In this document: in pieces, positions 14,555-30,689 of the stretch | Position numbering within the stretch: position 1 is the stretch's first letter | Layout of the letters: each line of letters begins with the position of its first letter | NCBI GenBank assembly: GCA_012861695.1 | Contig: JAAOOA010000060.1 | Span: forward strand, 9,326,454-9,390,453 | From: Trematomus loennbergii | Lineage: Eukaryota; Chordata; Actinopteri; Perciformes; Nototheniidae | Reading direction: 5' to 3' | DNA length: 64,000 bases | Notes under the pieces: model-generated | Database searches by the model: none | The model's input: only the letters and a program-made list of their open reading frames with translations | What the model was told of the DNA's origin: nothing | Made by a program: the position numbers and the translations under genes

Positions 14555-15210
14555 TTCTATTAGTCAGCATAACATAATACCTCATTTGCATATTAACCAT
14601 AACATTTCAGATAAAAACAGGAATGAAAACGTCATCTTAATGTCAGTAATCAACTCAGTAAGTCTCATGGAGCTGTCAATAACTTAACATGTTCACCCTA
14701 TTAATCTGTATTGAATTATGCAATACATATCTCTAAAGGCCGTTTTACTCAAAATGAGTTTTTCTTATACTAATGGCCAGAAATATCCACTTCAGTTGCA
14801 CTTACATCGCAAAACTTTCCAATTTCATACCTATCCGTATTCTGAATGTTTTTCTACAGAGAGCAAAGTTAAAATGTCATTCATATGATGAGTGTTTAAA
14901 CATTTTATTCCAAAAACATGGCGGAACAAATGTTTTATAGCTTAGTTTTCTGATTTATGGAGTGATACAAAGAGACATTTTACTCAATCTCCACAAAATA
15001 AAAACCAGAATTTTGAGTCTGTTGTTAATCCAATGGAAATGTATACAAATGAGCATTTATTTAATAAGATAGTGCCTCATTTGCATAGTTACTCATAGCA
15101 TTTAGGAAACTTGTTATACAAAAGATTATCATCTTAATGTACATAATTGACTCGGGAAGTTTCATGGTTATAGTTAAAAACGTAACCCTATTTGCGGTCC
15201 ACTTTACTGT
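14555..15210. repeat. Two diverged copies of a ~500-bp tandem unit
   Basis: The segment near 14,575-14,700 (CCTCATTTGCATATTAACCA, then CATCTTAATGT, then GTCTCATGG, then CACCCTATT) recurs near 15,072-15,195. The second copy reads CCTCATTTGCATAGTTACTC, then CATCTTAATGT, then GTTTCATGG, then AACCCTATTTG. The order of anchors is the same and the period is about 500 bp. This pattern fits an old tandem array or a dispersed repeat with internal tandem structure. Confidence 0.6.
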
Positions 15211-17764
15211 TGCAGAATAAATCAGCGCAGGCACGGTGGTCAACTTAATTTTCCCGACCTTGTCGATGGTCACAAGGAGCTGTATTTAGCTGCTCGACTT
15301 CACATGGGGAAATGGAGATTCTGCCTTTTATCATAGGGCTAATGGAGCTAATTTGTTCCACTGAGGGAAGTGTTCCTTATCCACAAACACAGCACTGCAG
15401 GAGTGGTTCGATTAATGCAATGAACCGCTCAGCAAAAAATAAAACTAGGGACGCTGCTAGAGTGTTGGAGGGAGCTGTTTGGGGATGGTGTTGGCGCTAA
15501 TTAGTGCCTTCACTGTGAGCATTTTCCACTAAATATTTCAAAATTACAGGCTCGACTGCTACATATATTAATCTCACAGGTTTCCAAAAATAAGAATACA
15601 ATCAGGCAGGCTGAAACTTTGAGACTAAGCTTGCTGAATTAACATTTGGTATTCTAAAACGCTTCTATAACACTGTGCTTAATTCTCCCCCTCGTCCTCG
15701 CTCTTTCTTTTTACCTCTCGAGGGCAGGAAATGATTCAATAATAAAAGAAAAATGAGCAGATTTTTCTTCCCACTTCTTGGTGGGAAGCGATTGTCTTTT
15801 ATAGTTATTTTTCTTTTTCTTTTCCCTAGTTATGCTTTGAGAAAATGGCCAGTGTGTAAAAATAGCAGCCATGCATCTTTTTGGCAGAAGAAAAAAAAGC
15901 CATGTGTTTATTTCTCCCCAGGACATATTGCAAAGAAGTGAGGATGATGATTATTTGGTGTGTTTGTGTGTGTGTGGGTTTGTGGTTTAGAAGGATGGAA
16001 TGTGTTTGTGTCGCAGAAGGGTCATGGGACTTCCTGAGTGGAATGTCTCACATGGACACACACACTGAATCACTGTAGAAGTTGTAGACATTGTCATCTT
16101 TTCCCAATAACACGTTATTCCCCGGGGGCGGCAGGATATTGGAAGCAGCTGGATGAGGATGCGATGCCAGTTTGTTTCGATATATCTTAAACTCCATCAG
16201 ATGTTGAGGAGAAAGAACGAAAAGGGAGACAGCATTGGACAATTAAAAAAGAAGCTGTTTCCATTTGAGCTTTTAAGATACTTTCCAAGTGCTGCGTTTA
16301 ATAATAATTCACAGTCAGTTTGTTTAATAAGGACCAAGGGAGTATCAATAAAACGCTGTTGGAAGATCCTTTTCCTTGACCACCGCACAAATCAACCTTC
16401 CTCTCAGGAGCAAGGCTTTGAAAAGCAATCATCCAAATAAGAATCTGTTATATTCTCCCAACAGAGAATACTCAATCTAGTCAATACTAAAGTAGTAAAT
16501 CACCACCTCTGCTCACACCCTAACCTCAATGAAACCCTTCAATAATAGTAAACCCTGCAATAAAACCCAACACCCTTCATTGATGGTTATAGCTTCATAC
16601 ACCTCTGAATAATTTCCTCTCATTTAACCCAAAATACATCCAAATAAAATCCTCCTCCTGCTATTTCTGTCAATAAAACGCTCCAGTGCACTTCAATGTC
16701 CTCACAGCGTAACCCCATACGGCAACCAGACTTTGCGCCTTAAGGGCCTCCAGAAGACAAAAGGCGTCTGAATTCATTTGCATGCCATTGCTTCGGAGGC
16801 ATACCCTCTCTCTGAGCGAGTCTTTTCTTCCAACAGAAAAAGGCCACCGGAGCCATTGTGCTCCTGTTTTTTTCACCTTCACTGCAGCGAAAGTTTTACA
16901 AAGTGAAAGATGAGACATCGAGTGGCTCATCTTGCGATAAGTGCCTCACCTCCAACTTTTAAACCCTCGCTATCATCAAGGCGGCTGTTTGCAGTGCTTA
17001 AAGTGAATGAGTAGATCAGCAGTTAATCCATATGGGCTTGCGCTGCTAAGTAGCTCATCGCTGTCTGGGTGCTAAAGAGGGCTTGAATGCTGATGTTGTC
17101 AGATGCGGACAAGGGGGGTGGGGGGGTAGATAAGCTATTGTTTTCCCAGGGTAAGCACAGAGGGCTCCGTGTAGAGGCGTAACACTGATGCAACATGCCG
17201 AAAGAGTGGGCGCCTTTGGAATGGGGATTTCACCATCCCAACACACATATTGTATTACATGTACATGCACAAATCAACCAGGGCATGCTGTAAAGCTCAT
17301 GAATGCAGATGCAACACATGCAGCCGATCCCTTGACACTTCAAGCGCTTGCCTCAGCTGAAAAGCGGTAACTAAGGACGCTGTGTTTCAAGAGCGCGTGC
17401 CATTATCCCAGAACATCAATAAGCAGCGTTCAACAACCTCTGTCCTCCACAGCTGTTTTGATTTGCTTCAAAATACAACCCATTTTGCATTCTTTTTGAT
17501 ATCAGCCAGCTCCAAATGTGTTTTGCTATCTCTTTTATCGGAGGCCCCTCTTCAATCTTTTTTTCTTTCACTCCGACCCATATTTTTGAGGATGAAATGC
17601 ACTGCTCTTTTTGCAAGACTCTGATAATAAGTGTTCCTTCGAGCGCTGATCCTACATCTACTGTTCATTTCCTATCCTCAGACATGAAGAGATTAAACAG
17701 TCTTAACTGCTTTCAGAACAGATGGTGAACTCTGTGAAGTGTTTCTCAAGGCATTCAGAGTCTA
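15211..17764. other. Intergenic; possible conserved element near 16.7-17.0 kb
   Basis: No gene seen. The part at 16,680-16,960 is GC-balanced, free of repeats and contains an octamer-type ATTTGCAT at about 16,776-16,783, so it could be a regulatory element. That is only an impression, because no comparison was possible. Confidence 0.25.
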
Positions 17765-18262
17765 CAGTTGTCTTTATTTAGTGGGAATGCTGATACAGCA
17801 TTCCAACTATATGTTCTTCTACGGACAAAATTATTATTATTCCGCCGGAACTTTGCACCTCTTCTCCTCCTGCATTCAACATGCAGAAACTCTGTTCAAA
17901 CATCAAAACGTTCAGCTCGGTCGGGAATCGATGGCTATTACTTTTATCATTCATAACTTTCATAATTCCAGAGATACATCCCATAATTCATCACATTTTT
18001 AACCATTGAAGTCAATGGAGAAAATCTTCAGACTTGAACAATCTTCATGCGACTTCAACTGCTAACTGTTCATTCATACTTTAACTCAGAAACCTCATTC
18101 CAACTTTAAAATGTTACACATCTTTCTGACATTATTCATGTAACACAACTTTTAAATCTGATTCTGACTTTTAGAGATATTAAACATTGTTCAGACCTTG
18201 GTAAAGAGGCTTTCTTCAGATTTTAACACTAACTAGAGTGCGTGATGTCACAGCTATAGGGT
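17765..18262. repeat. High-copy teleost interspersed repeat
   Basis: The segment contains a run of phrases I recognise from a very common fish repeat. In order these are ATTATTATTATTCCGCCGGA, then TGCAGAAACTCTGTTCAAAC, then ATTGAAGTCAATGGAGAAAA, then CATGCGACTTCAACTGCTAA, then GTGATGTCACAGCTATAGGG. It has no coding capacity. The family name is not assigned and the right boundary is approximate. Confidence 0.75.
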
Positions 18263-18306
18263 AGGAAATCTTGAAATTTGCCTTCATATTTTTTTAACTG
18301 CCATAA

Positions 18307-20999
<2,693 letters not shown>

Positions 21000-22240
21000 A
21001 GGTGAAAAAGATCACTCTGTGCATGCATGAATATATTACTTCTGCTGCTGTTATTATCCCTGGCAAGAGTACTGCATATGGGACCTGCGCCCTGTTGCAC
21101 TCCTGGCTCCTGCGCTCCCATTGTCACTGCCGCACAATAAAGTGAGTCTCAATGTGAGGGGTTTCTTCTCGGATTAGATGCTTCTGCGTCTGCTGGGAAT
21201 CAGAGATGGTTGTCACTGGAATTTGGGTGAGAGGAGGGAGTTTTTATGATGAACAATTCGCAAAATTGAAACTGGCTGTCTGTGGCTTTCTACAACACTA
21301 CAACTATCATTTTCTAAATAGAGCTCTGATCCACAGACAGCAGTGGCGGCGCAGTACACACTGATCATGTCTTTTCTGCCACAGACTATTCGGTGTTGAT
21401 GGATTTACTAAACTCTGAAGCCTCGGCTAAGCAATGCTTGGGCCATTTCTACATTCTTGTGATCATATGCATCTGGCCCTTCGGATTTAGGACAGCGCCC
21501 AGGGTGGCTTTAAAGTGACCAAAAAAAACCCTTGAAATGCACAAAGCCCTGCAAGCGAAGCCTCTGAGGATGTCTGACAGCCCGTGTGTCACCCCTCTCT
21601 GTCATGATCAGCCCTCCTTTATAAAATGAAGTTTTTTTGCACGCATGATGTTGATTTTTTTTTTGCATGTTGCACCCTTCTTGCCGACAGATGGAAACCT
21701 CCGGCACAACGCTGGGGTCTCTCTCTTTTGAAGCACCCCTTCCCCTCTCCACATCTTGTCCCCCCCTCTACTCTCCCCACCCTTCACCCCTTTGCGCTCA
21801 CCAAGCAGAAAGAGAGCTTCAATCTTACCCAGTCAGGCCCCAGAACCTGGCTCCAGGCAGTGGAAGCCTTCCCCTGTTACTACGGAGAGACAAATCTCGC
21901 CCTGCATTTGACACAATAACACAGACTGAGAGGGGAAGGAAGCACAGATGCAATATTCATATACAAATTACAAGGCTGGCAGCGATGTAACATGGCACTG
22001 TGGCACTTAGGAATATGTTAGCATTTTGCATATATGAGCACTCGGTGGTATTTTGTCTTAAGCGCCGACGGTGTGTTTGCGAGTGCACTCATGGTGTTTG
22101 AATATGATATTCATGCAGTCCGCGGTGTTGCACTGTGGGACTCAGTAAAAAGTGATGTAAGCATGAAATATTTAAGCGGAATGAGGCAACATTTTCTGCT
22201 TGTTGTTCAAGTAAGAAGGTAGAAGTACAAGGCAGGAGGC
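21000..22240. promoter_or_regulatory. Candidate conserved noncoding region
   Basis: This stretch is largely free of low-complexity sequence and known repeat phrases and has balanced base composition. It carries AT-rich homeodomain- and POU-like words such as TTTTGCATATATGAG at about 22,024. This is the appearance of vertebrate distal enhancers, but the call is an impression. No orthologous sequence was available to test it. Confidence 0.2.
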
Positions 22241-22924
22241 TGTTGTAAGATAAGACATGATCTCACACTCTTTGATTCCTAATTGATGTAGACTCGCATT
22301 GCAAGGATACTACTTAATGAGAGATAGACATTTATATTTCACTGACAGCCAAGAAAAAATAAATACATCTGTGGTTCATAATACCATTTCTGTCTCGGAG
22401 ATTTATTCAAGGCCAGAACTGAGTGTTTTCACTAAAATACCAGTGCATTGTCTGATTTAGTTATAAATAATATTACTTTGAATGGATAGAAAACCAACAC
22501 AGGAGATGTCAAAGGAAAAATTCAACTCTGGAATATATTTTGAGTATTTCTTTAACACAATTGTCATGGTTTACTTATTCATACTGACATATATACAGTA
22601 TATGGTAATAAAGGAGTTGAATAAAGAGGGATTTAGCTTTCTTTGTGGACGTCTTTATGGGAATATGGAAACCTTTATTGTGCCTTCACACCGGAAAGGA
22701 AGTCATTTTCTTTATTAAGGTCATGTTTTTTCATCTTGAACAAGACATTTCCTTGATGCTGTCTCACACAAAAAGTAATCAGCAGTGATAATCTCCGCCT
22801 AACATACTGATGTTGTTGAATTATAAAAGCACCACCCATAGGCCCTAGCTCATAGTTCTTCATATAGGTTCAGAAACTGTACAAAAAAACAGTTTTTTAT
22901 ATGTGTTTAAACCACGGACTTTTT
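22241..22924. other. Intergenic, no gene
   Basis: AT-rich sequence with no supportable feature. Confidence 0.3.
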
Positions 22925-23085
22925 ATGGCAGTGGCTCAGTCAGTAGGGGCTTGGACTGTAGGGTCGCTGGTTCGAGTCCCCATACAGACTTAAAATAAGG
23001 AGTGGACTGCTACTTGGAGAGGTCCCAGTTCACCTCCTGGGCCCTGCCGTGGTGCCCTTGAGCAAGGCAAGCCCAGCTTTGTCTT
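22925..23085 (+). mobile_element. tRNA-derived SINE
   Basis: A tRNA-like head carries box A (GTGGCTCAGTCAGTAGGGGC) and box B (GGTTCGAGTCCC). It is followed by a body with CTGCCGTGGTGCCCTTGAGC, which I recognise from abundant fish SINEs. The acceptor stems do not pair, so it is not a tRNA gene. The 3' end is uncertain because the sequence blends into unique DNA after the GAGCAAGGC phrase. Confidence 0.75.
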
Positions 23086-25864
23086 GTCCTTTGGATTAGT
23101 TCCGCATGTATTCAAGTACTGGTTTTCCATGGGTGTTTGTCAGATATTTGATTTCCCTCCATTGGCAAGTTCTGTTCCCTTTGCTATACGTTGGAGAATT
23201 ATGCTTTTGTTTTGCCATTTTCTCCAACATTCTGCCTGGAAACCGTTGTCGTCTTGCACTTGTATCTAACTTGCTCTGAATGCCCTTGACAGTTGGTTAC
23301 TATTCACTTGAATTCACAACACAGAATAATACTTCAACAAACAGGTGGTGGTGAACTTCAGTAACTTTTGTTCTTCCTCTGAATTGGATAAACACCTTTC
23401 TTCTCATGTGGGATGTGTGCATTGCTCTTTTATCCACCTTTAACAGTGTATGGCTGGGTGATCAATACACGGCAAGCCCTGTGAATTGATCTGAACCTCT
23501 TACAGTGTACAGTTGCTGTCCTCCGTGTTGCCTTTTGGCCAGCCTGCCGTCAAGTGTGCTGCAGCATGCGGCCTGTCAGATAACACAGCTGATCTGTTCA
23601 AATCAATGTTAATTATTTCCAGTTTTCAGTAGAGAAGTAGAGAAAAATCCCAAGTGAGGCATTTGAATCAGAAAGGACACTAAAATATTAGAAGCAGAAT
23701 AACAAATGACTCTGACCTCCAAATAGGACTTTAACAAGTTTAGAACAGTTTTTTTTTGAGAATTCATGTTGATATGTTAAACTTTAGTTGGGAATTCTTC
23801 CTGCTGAGTACCTTAAAATGCACATGCTGAGCTGCACATTTCCATACAGGGGAGATGATTGAATTGCCTTGAATTTTGAAGATCAAAAGGGACAAGACAA
23901 TTAAGGCACCTCGGTATATACGGGCATGCATATACTTGGTATTCTGTAACACGTCGACATCCATTTTTGAGATATAGATGGGTTACAAATTAAATGAAAA
24001 ACCCAGTGAGGTCAGTCCAAAAAGGTAGTGGAGTGTTACATGAGTACATTTTAAGATGCAACACTGGTGCATTTGAAGAAAAAGGCTTTGTATCTTCTAA
24101 CGTGTTCAAAAGAGCAAAGAGACTCACACGTAGAGGAAGAGAGTTACGTGGAGTTTTGATTTTCTTAAAAGGCCTTATTGCCAACTTGGCTGGTTAATTA
24201 AATAAAATCTTGCTTTTAAGTTCTTCATCGGGGTTCAAATCAGTTTAAGTAAGGTTTTGGGCCAGCAGAAGCTTCTAGGACAGCTTCGGTGCTTCTTGTG
24301 AAAGACTATCTAGAGTGTCTAGAACTCCACAGCAAAGATAAACAACATTCTTACATAATATTTTCCCTCATTAGCGTTTTTAATTGCTTTGTAGAGAGCA
24401 CTGTCTAAAGGTATCTCCAAAACTTGAAGTATAGCGAATAAAAGGGGGGTGATTGGAGAACAAATTACCCTTTTGCTGAAAATGTAGGGAAAAAACCTAC
24501 GTATAAAAATAAACGTCATGTTTTCCCAATGCTTTATGACTTGGTTAATGAATGAACTTGCATGCCGGTGTCTGACCTATGTTTTAAATCCACTCTAAAA
24601 CAAATGGATTCTTATTTACCAATGCTTCCCCCTTCCACCAAGTTTCATGAAAAATTGGGCAAGTTGTTGTTCATCATGACCTCTTGCTGCTACATGTAGA
24701 CATTCTTTCATGCCTGAGGTCAATGCCTACAATGGTAGCTTGCTATTGCTATTGGCTGTTTAGTTGCTACATTGGCTGCTTGTGGCAAACTGCCCAGCTG
24801 TCCTAAGAGAGGCAACATTTGCTTCACGTTTGACCTGAACATCCCTTAATGTCAGTCCAAAATCTCCCAATGGTGTTGGTTGGATTGAGTTGGAATGAGA
24901 TCTGAAGACAAGAGTCAAGATTCCACCCGAATGTAGGCCAACACTAACTGAATTTATTCATTTATTTAACAGAGAAATGCAAATTAATGCTAGTCTCTGT
25001 CCACTACTGTGATGCGAAACACCCAGATAAACCATCTTCTTCTCCTCATTGTTCCACCCCATGGATGGTTTAAGAGAGCTTCTTATATGACACGCAATTC
25101 ATCTTCTGTTCTGAGAAAGTCACATGGTATAAGCTGCATTTCATTCATGTCATGATTTATTGGTTCAATTTGTTTCCCTTCCGTTGTCACCTCTTTTTTT
25201 ATTCATATTTCTGTCGTTTCCACTCAGGTTTTTAATGTGATAATTGGAAATGTGCATAAAAACAGGTGATTTAAGAAGGGGTTCTATGAAGGTCAGAGCG
25301 TATGAGTCACATCAACATATTCCGGGACTTCTTTAATATGAAATAATTTGCAATCATTGTATTTCTGCACTCACTTTTTCTCTTTCCCCTGCATTTTAAT
25401 CAAGGGAATTAAATAGTAACTCTCCAGACAAGAAGTGACACAAAATGTGTGTAGGGTTATCATGAGAATGATAGAACACCTGTCACCAGAGGTGGCAACA
25501 GTTCACAGGATCCACAGAGGCGGGTCCAGACACTTCCCGTTGACTTGCAGGGAAACTCCAAAAAAACATCAGCCATCCTGATCCCCAGGGTCTGGCCACC
25601 ATCTGCGCCACACATCACCCATCTTTGTCTCGGCTCATCGCTCCATTGTGGCCCTGGCTTCCACTACTTGTTAAAAATAGGGGAAACTGGGTCTCCGCGC
25701 CTCCAAGTTGGATCCCTGGAGCTGAGAGCTACACAGAGTCCCACATTCATCATCTCCAAGGCGGTGGTCAGAGAAAAGTGTGTGTGTCTCCCCATGGTAG
25801 AATCAGCCCTTCATACTGGTGGACAACTTTGTAAAGGATAATCTAGTCCTGTCAGCCTTCCCCT
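23086..25864. other. Intergenic, no gene
   Basis: About 2.8 kb with no supportable coding or RNA feature. Confidence 0.35.
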
Positions 25865-25987
25865 CACACACACACACGCACACGCACACCACGCACACGC
25901 ACACGCACACGCACACGCACACGCACACGCACACGCACACGTACACGTAAACATACACATACACAACACACACACGCACACACACAC
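25865..25987. repeat. CA-rich microsatellite with a (GCACAC)n hexamer core
   Basis: About 123 bp. CA repeats flank a hexanucleotide array of alternating GCACAC units, which then changes to GTACAC and ATACAC units. The open frame of Val-Cys repeats on the minus strand is an artefact. Confidence 0.95.
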
Positions 25988-28653
25988 TTGGGGTAAAGCT
26001 TCATTACGATCACCAGCTGGAGAGACACCTCACTCTATCAATCACACCAGTGCAGTCTGGGATAGGAGGAAACACACACTCGAGATCTCATTTCACACAA
26101 TGCACACATTCAGCGGATGAGCTCAGAGGGCAGCAGATCAGAGATGTTTTCCAGCCAACAGGAATGATTCAGTACAGTGATTAGATCTGATACCGATCTT
26201 AAAATAACGGTACTCAGAACTCACTTTCTTCTCCCTCCCCCTAAAATTATTCTCTTAAGAGTCATTTTTTGGAGACCATAGCGCTGTTTTGATTAAAACG
26301 TTGGTTGTAATGCAGAGACAATTATAATGCGTTTAACTGTTAATAAAAGCCAAGAATGAGACCTTTTCAGAAAACCATTTGTTTCCCCGAGAGCAACTCA
26401 ATGTATACTGAATTACAATTAATGTATACTATGAATTTATAATGCACAGTGAATACTAGCAGCCTGTAGCTTGAACGATGTATGCAAAATTGGTTTAGTT
26501 GGAGTTTATGCTTCACTACATTCATTCTTATTTGTATAATGGTTTTTGACTCCCATTTAATGCATTTGCAATTTAAACCACTTTCACAGTTTTACGGTGG
26601 TACATAAAACAAGTAAGCTGCTATTAAATGGTCTCTCCACTGTTCCACACGCTGAGATTAAATTACTAGTCACTGTTTGTCCTACTTAGAGTTTCAAACT
26701 CTGGAAGAAAATCAAGCCGGTAACTCAACAGGAATAAACTGCAAATCTAGGGGTTACTTGCTCAGACTGCATTCAAATGCAGACAATTATCTTTCAAAAC
26801 ATATAATTCTTCTCCACATGAATATCCTTCAATTTCACAAATACATAAATGTATTCTGTCAAAACCATACAGTGTGAAATGAGCCATGTGGTGAGTTAGC
26901 GTGCTAACCAATTGTGAAAGTGGAACATTCGGGCAGTGTTTACAACTAAATGTCTAAAGTGAACAACTTTTTTTCCCTGATAATTAATAAAATGGAAATG
27001 AATTATAACTCTTCAATTAGAATGCATTAAAAAAGGGAACCATACAGTATGCTAACAGCTTGCTAGCAAAAGAAAAGCCGACGCTCCTAAAAAGTTTTGA
27101 ACAGTATATATATATATACTTGCTTAAAGCTATATTTGACTGTTTGGATTAAATATCATGCAAATCTACAGGATATGTACATTCCAATAATATAATCGAA
27201 ACTTACATGAAAGCATGAGGCGCTTTGGCTCAGACAGTTGTGTGGGATTTGATGTGCTGGGAAGATATGCAGAGGGTTTATTTAATGGGATGATAGCCAG
27301 TTATCTGAAGCAAGAACTTGCTGCTGAATGCAAATGATGGACATACTATTGATCAAAACATGCCATACATTTTTTTTATGAATTCACTCCAGAAAAGTTA
27401 TCTAATAGATATGATAATTGAACTTTACTTAAAATTGTTCTAGGCATTGCTTATCCTTTGCAACCCTAGTCCTAAGTCTGGAAGGAAAGTAGATATTTCA
27501 TAGTGTTTGATGTCATCATAATATCACCAAGTTTTACCCCGCTGACATTTCATTAAATCCACTGTTTTAATTTCCCCTATATTACCCTATGCCCTGTAAG
27601 GTGTCCTTGGGTGCTAGGAAAGGCGCCCCTCAAATAAAATGTATTATTAAGGTTCTTTAAATGTGTCTACTGTATGTTACCAATGCAAGATTTTGCAAGA
27701 CAGGCGTTCACAGGGCAAAATGAATGCTCTGGGGCATTTTGGGAAATATAGGATTCAGTGGTATACTTACTTTCAGTGCCTATGAGTCAAGCAATATCTT
27801 TTTTTAAGCAAGTCATACATAAATATATATATAATAATAAAGTATAAAGTAGCAACTGTATTTGCCATGCCACCCTATCGTTTTGTACACGGAAAGAAAT
27901 GTGTTTTGCATCCAGTATGAAAGCCCCATAACCCTAACCCTCACTTACAAGCTCAATACTAAATGTAAACCGTTCTTCTAACTCCATAAAGGTGAGGGAC
28001 TCATGGAGAATAAAAACAATATTCAACATTGAGAAAGTAGAGGGCAGAAATTGATATTTTCAAGTCTCTAGGAATCAAGCTCCAAAAGAGCTGCATGCTT
28101 TATTTCCCATGATGCACCTCATGGCATGAAGCATGTTTTCAATAGAGCCTAGAACGATTTTAAATATCCAAGCTCATTTTGAGATACAGTAACACCGGTT
28201 ACATCATCAAGGTTTTTTTTCGTAGACATGGTGGATTATCATTTAATTACAGCCACATTCGGTACAAAGAAAAGCCTTTTAAACGCAGCATTATATAACC
28301 TATAAGTTCAAAGTCAAATGTTCATAATAAAAGGCAGAAACTAAACACAGATAAATAATTTCACATTATATCCGTGTAAATTATTGTTTGTAGTCTTGCG
28401 ATACTGAGAAAATTCCGCTTCCCATTGTGTGACACTATTTCAACCCATCAGCAAGAAGTCTTTGAGTATATTTACTGACCCAATTCTGACAGTCTTACAC
28501 AAGATATAGTGTCACAAAACAAGACAAAGCTATGTTTTGGCACTTGCACATAGTTTTTCTCAGATTGTCTGGATCAGAGTGTGTTTTCTCTGCAGAGAAA
28601 AGGAAAGTAGAGCAAGAACAACATCTCGGCCTGGTGACAAAATCGCTGCAAAC
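25988..28653. other. Intergenic, no gene
   Basis: AT-rich sequence without a recognised feature. A short (TA)n run lies at about 27,104-27,118. Confidence 0.35.
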
Positions 28654-28845
28654 ATGGCTTTCCTTTTATTGTCTTTCACTTTCTTTGGCACAAATCTGGG
28701 TAATGTTTTGAGTAATGATATCACCACTGCTGAAGCTGACACTGCCAACAAGCGAGCAATACACAGGTGGTTGGAGGAATGGGTTCCACGCCCGCACATA
28801 CATCATCCTGATGAGGGCTGTGGTATGAAAGAAAAGCTGCTATGA
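28654..28845 (+). CDS. Speculative small ORF, 63 codons, hydrophobic N-terminus
   Basis: An ATG in good initiation context (AACATGG) opens a 63-codon frame ending in TGA. The first 20 residues are strongly hydrophobic (MAFLLLSFTFFG...) like a signal peptide, followed by a polar acidic stretch and a dibasic KR near residue 34. I do not recognise the protein. There is no evidence for a promoter, splice partner or poly(A) signal placed for it. Chance occurrence in intergenic DNA remains the most likely explanation. Confidence 0.15.
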   Translation: MAFLLLSFTFFGTNLGNVLSNDITTAEADTANKRAIHRWLEEWVPRPHIHHPDEGCGMKEKLL

Positions 28846-30689
28846 GAGGGAGGTAAATTGTTACGTTTACTCTACTGAGAAGTTTACAGTTTCACATTTC
28901 TTGCCTTCTCCATCCCACAATCCCAGTAGTTTGACCTAAGGCTGAACTCGTAAATTACCTCCATGGTCTTCAACACACCAGGAACTAATTAAAAAATGAG
29001 AGAAAAATAGCAACCGGAGAGTATTTTTAGGCTTCACTATGAAAGCATGGGATTCTGTTCAGTGCCAAAATAGAAGGAGTTTTAGAGTTGAAAGCGAGAG
29101 AAGTATTGGCATAAAAGAGAGGAAAACTATTTAAAAGCACAAGTGTGACACAAAAAAGACTAACTTTGTCAGTCTCCATTCAGTGTGTCTACAAGATGAG
29201 GCTTATTGTTTTGTCAGAATAGTCTAAGTTGTCCTGTTTCTAAGTAAATACCTTTTTTGTCATTTTGTTCAAGAAATCCTTTTTTTTTTTAACATGGGAA
29301 GGTGTCACTTCTTTTAAAACGCATTTTGGAAATAAAATTGTTCAAATCAGAGCTGGCAGTGGAACAGGAAGTAAACGAGAAATTCAAAAGAAGGAGAAAG
29401 CACAATAAGTCAAAGCAAGGCAGAGATGCCTTTGTTTTTAAACCTGTCTATCCTGAGTGCACATTTGTTCTCGTGGATTTTTTTTAATTGCGTTGCCTTG
29501 ACAACCAGCACAATGCTGAAAGGCTCTTTCACTCAGATGCTGGCTTAAAATGATTTTCTCCATCATGCATTTAGCGAGCAATTAGTGAGACAGACAAGGA
29601 ATTTAGCTTAAACCCGGTGTATCATTCCTGCTTTCAGAAAAATGGAGGGGGTAGATGTGGGTGGGAGGAGAGCGGAGGACTGGAGAGTGGAGCGGAATTT
29701 TAATGGACACTATAAAAAGGAGCACAAAAAGCAAAAAAAGGCAGAGAGGACAAATGAGCAAAATAAAGTTGAGCTGCAGATAGAGGCAGAAAGAGTGGCA
29801 TGACAGGAACGACAAATCAAATAATGTATTGGACAACGCTCTTATTTATGGTAGATGTGTGTGAATATACACCACACAAGTATATTCATCACACTCAGAC
29901 AGACGGGTCTGTTTTTCCACCTCAGGGTTCAGAGTGGCTCTCTGTCTTTGTTACCACAGCGCTCCCGTAGAGGCATCATCACATCATATTTCTTGGTTAA
30001 GCCCCTGAAAACAACAGGTGCTGTCAGAGAATTAGGAGAAGGAGGTAAAGCATGACACATGACAAGCAGCGGAAAGGACACAGAGAAAGAAAACATATGC
30101 TTTGTACGGTGCTTTGAGCACAGCAGACGAATGCTGGGATGTCTTTCGTTAGGAATATTATGTGCCGTTTTGGAGGATGCTTCCCTCGCGAAAAACATGA
30201 TAACGTCAAATTGTCTCGCTCTCTGAGAAAATTGCAACAGGGTCATTGCCGTGCTCTGCACACTGTTCCGAGTAAGGACACGAAAAGTAATTTGAAGTTT
30301 GGCAGAAGTAGTTTATTTTGTTGAGCATTCTTGATGTGAGTTGAAGAAATACTTCCTTCTCCAATTGCATTTGTTTCTTTTTTACAAATAGAAGTTTTGA
30401 CTTACGAGTCCGCCAATGTGACTGTTTGTACAGCAAACTATATAAACTGTAGACGTGTTTAATAACCATAATTATGTTTGCATTGGGTTCATTTTCTGGC
30501 AAAAGGGTATTCACACCATTTTTATTGTGTCTTATAAAAGTCCTTTCTAGATGGTGAGCCTTGATTTATAGACACTTTAATGAAATGGTTAAGGTTAGGT
30601 ATTAACCATGCTTAGGGTTAGAACTCATAATAGTACTTCGCGCAAACTAGGGTTATGGTTAGGGGTTAACTTTATAAACTCAAATGATC
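28846..30689. other. Intergenic, no gene
   Basis: About 1.8 kb without a supportable gene. Short open frames on both strands show no domain. Confidence 0.35.

Noticed and set aside
22927..22990. Functional tRNA gene
   Set aside because: Box A and B are present, but acceptor stem pairing and a proper anticodon arm are not, and the SINE body follows directly.
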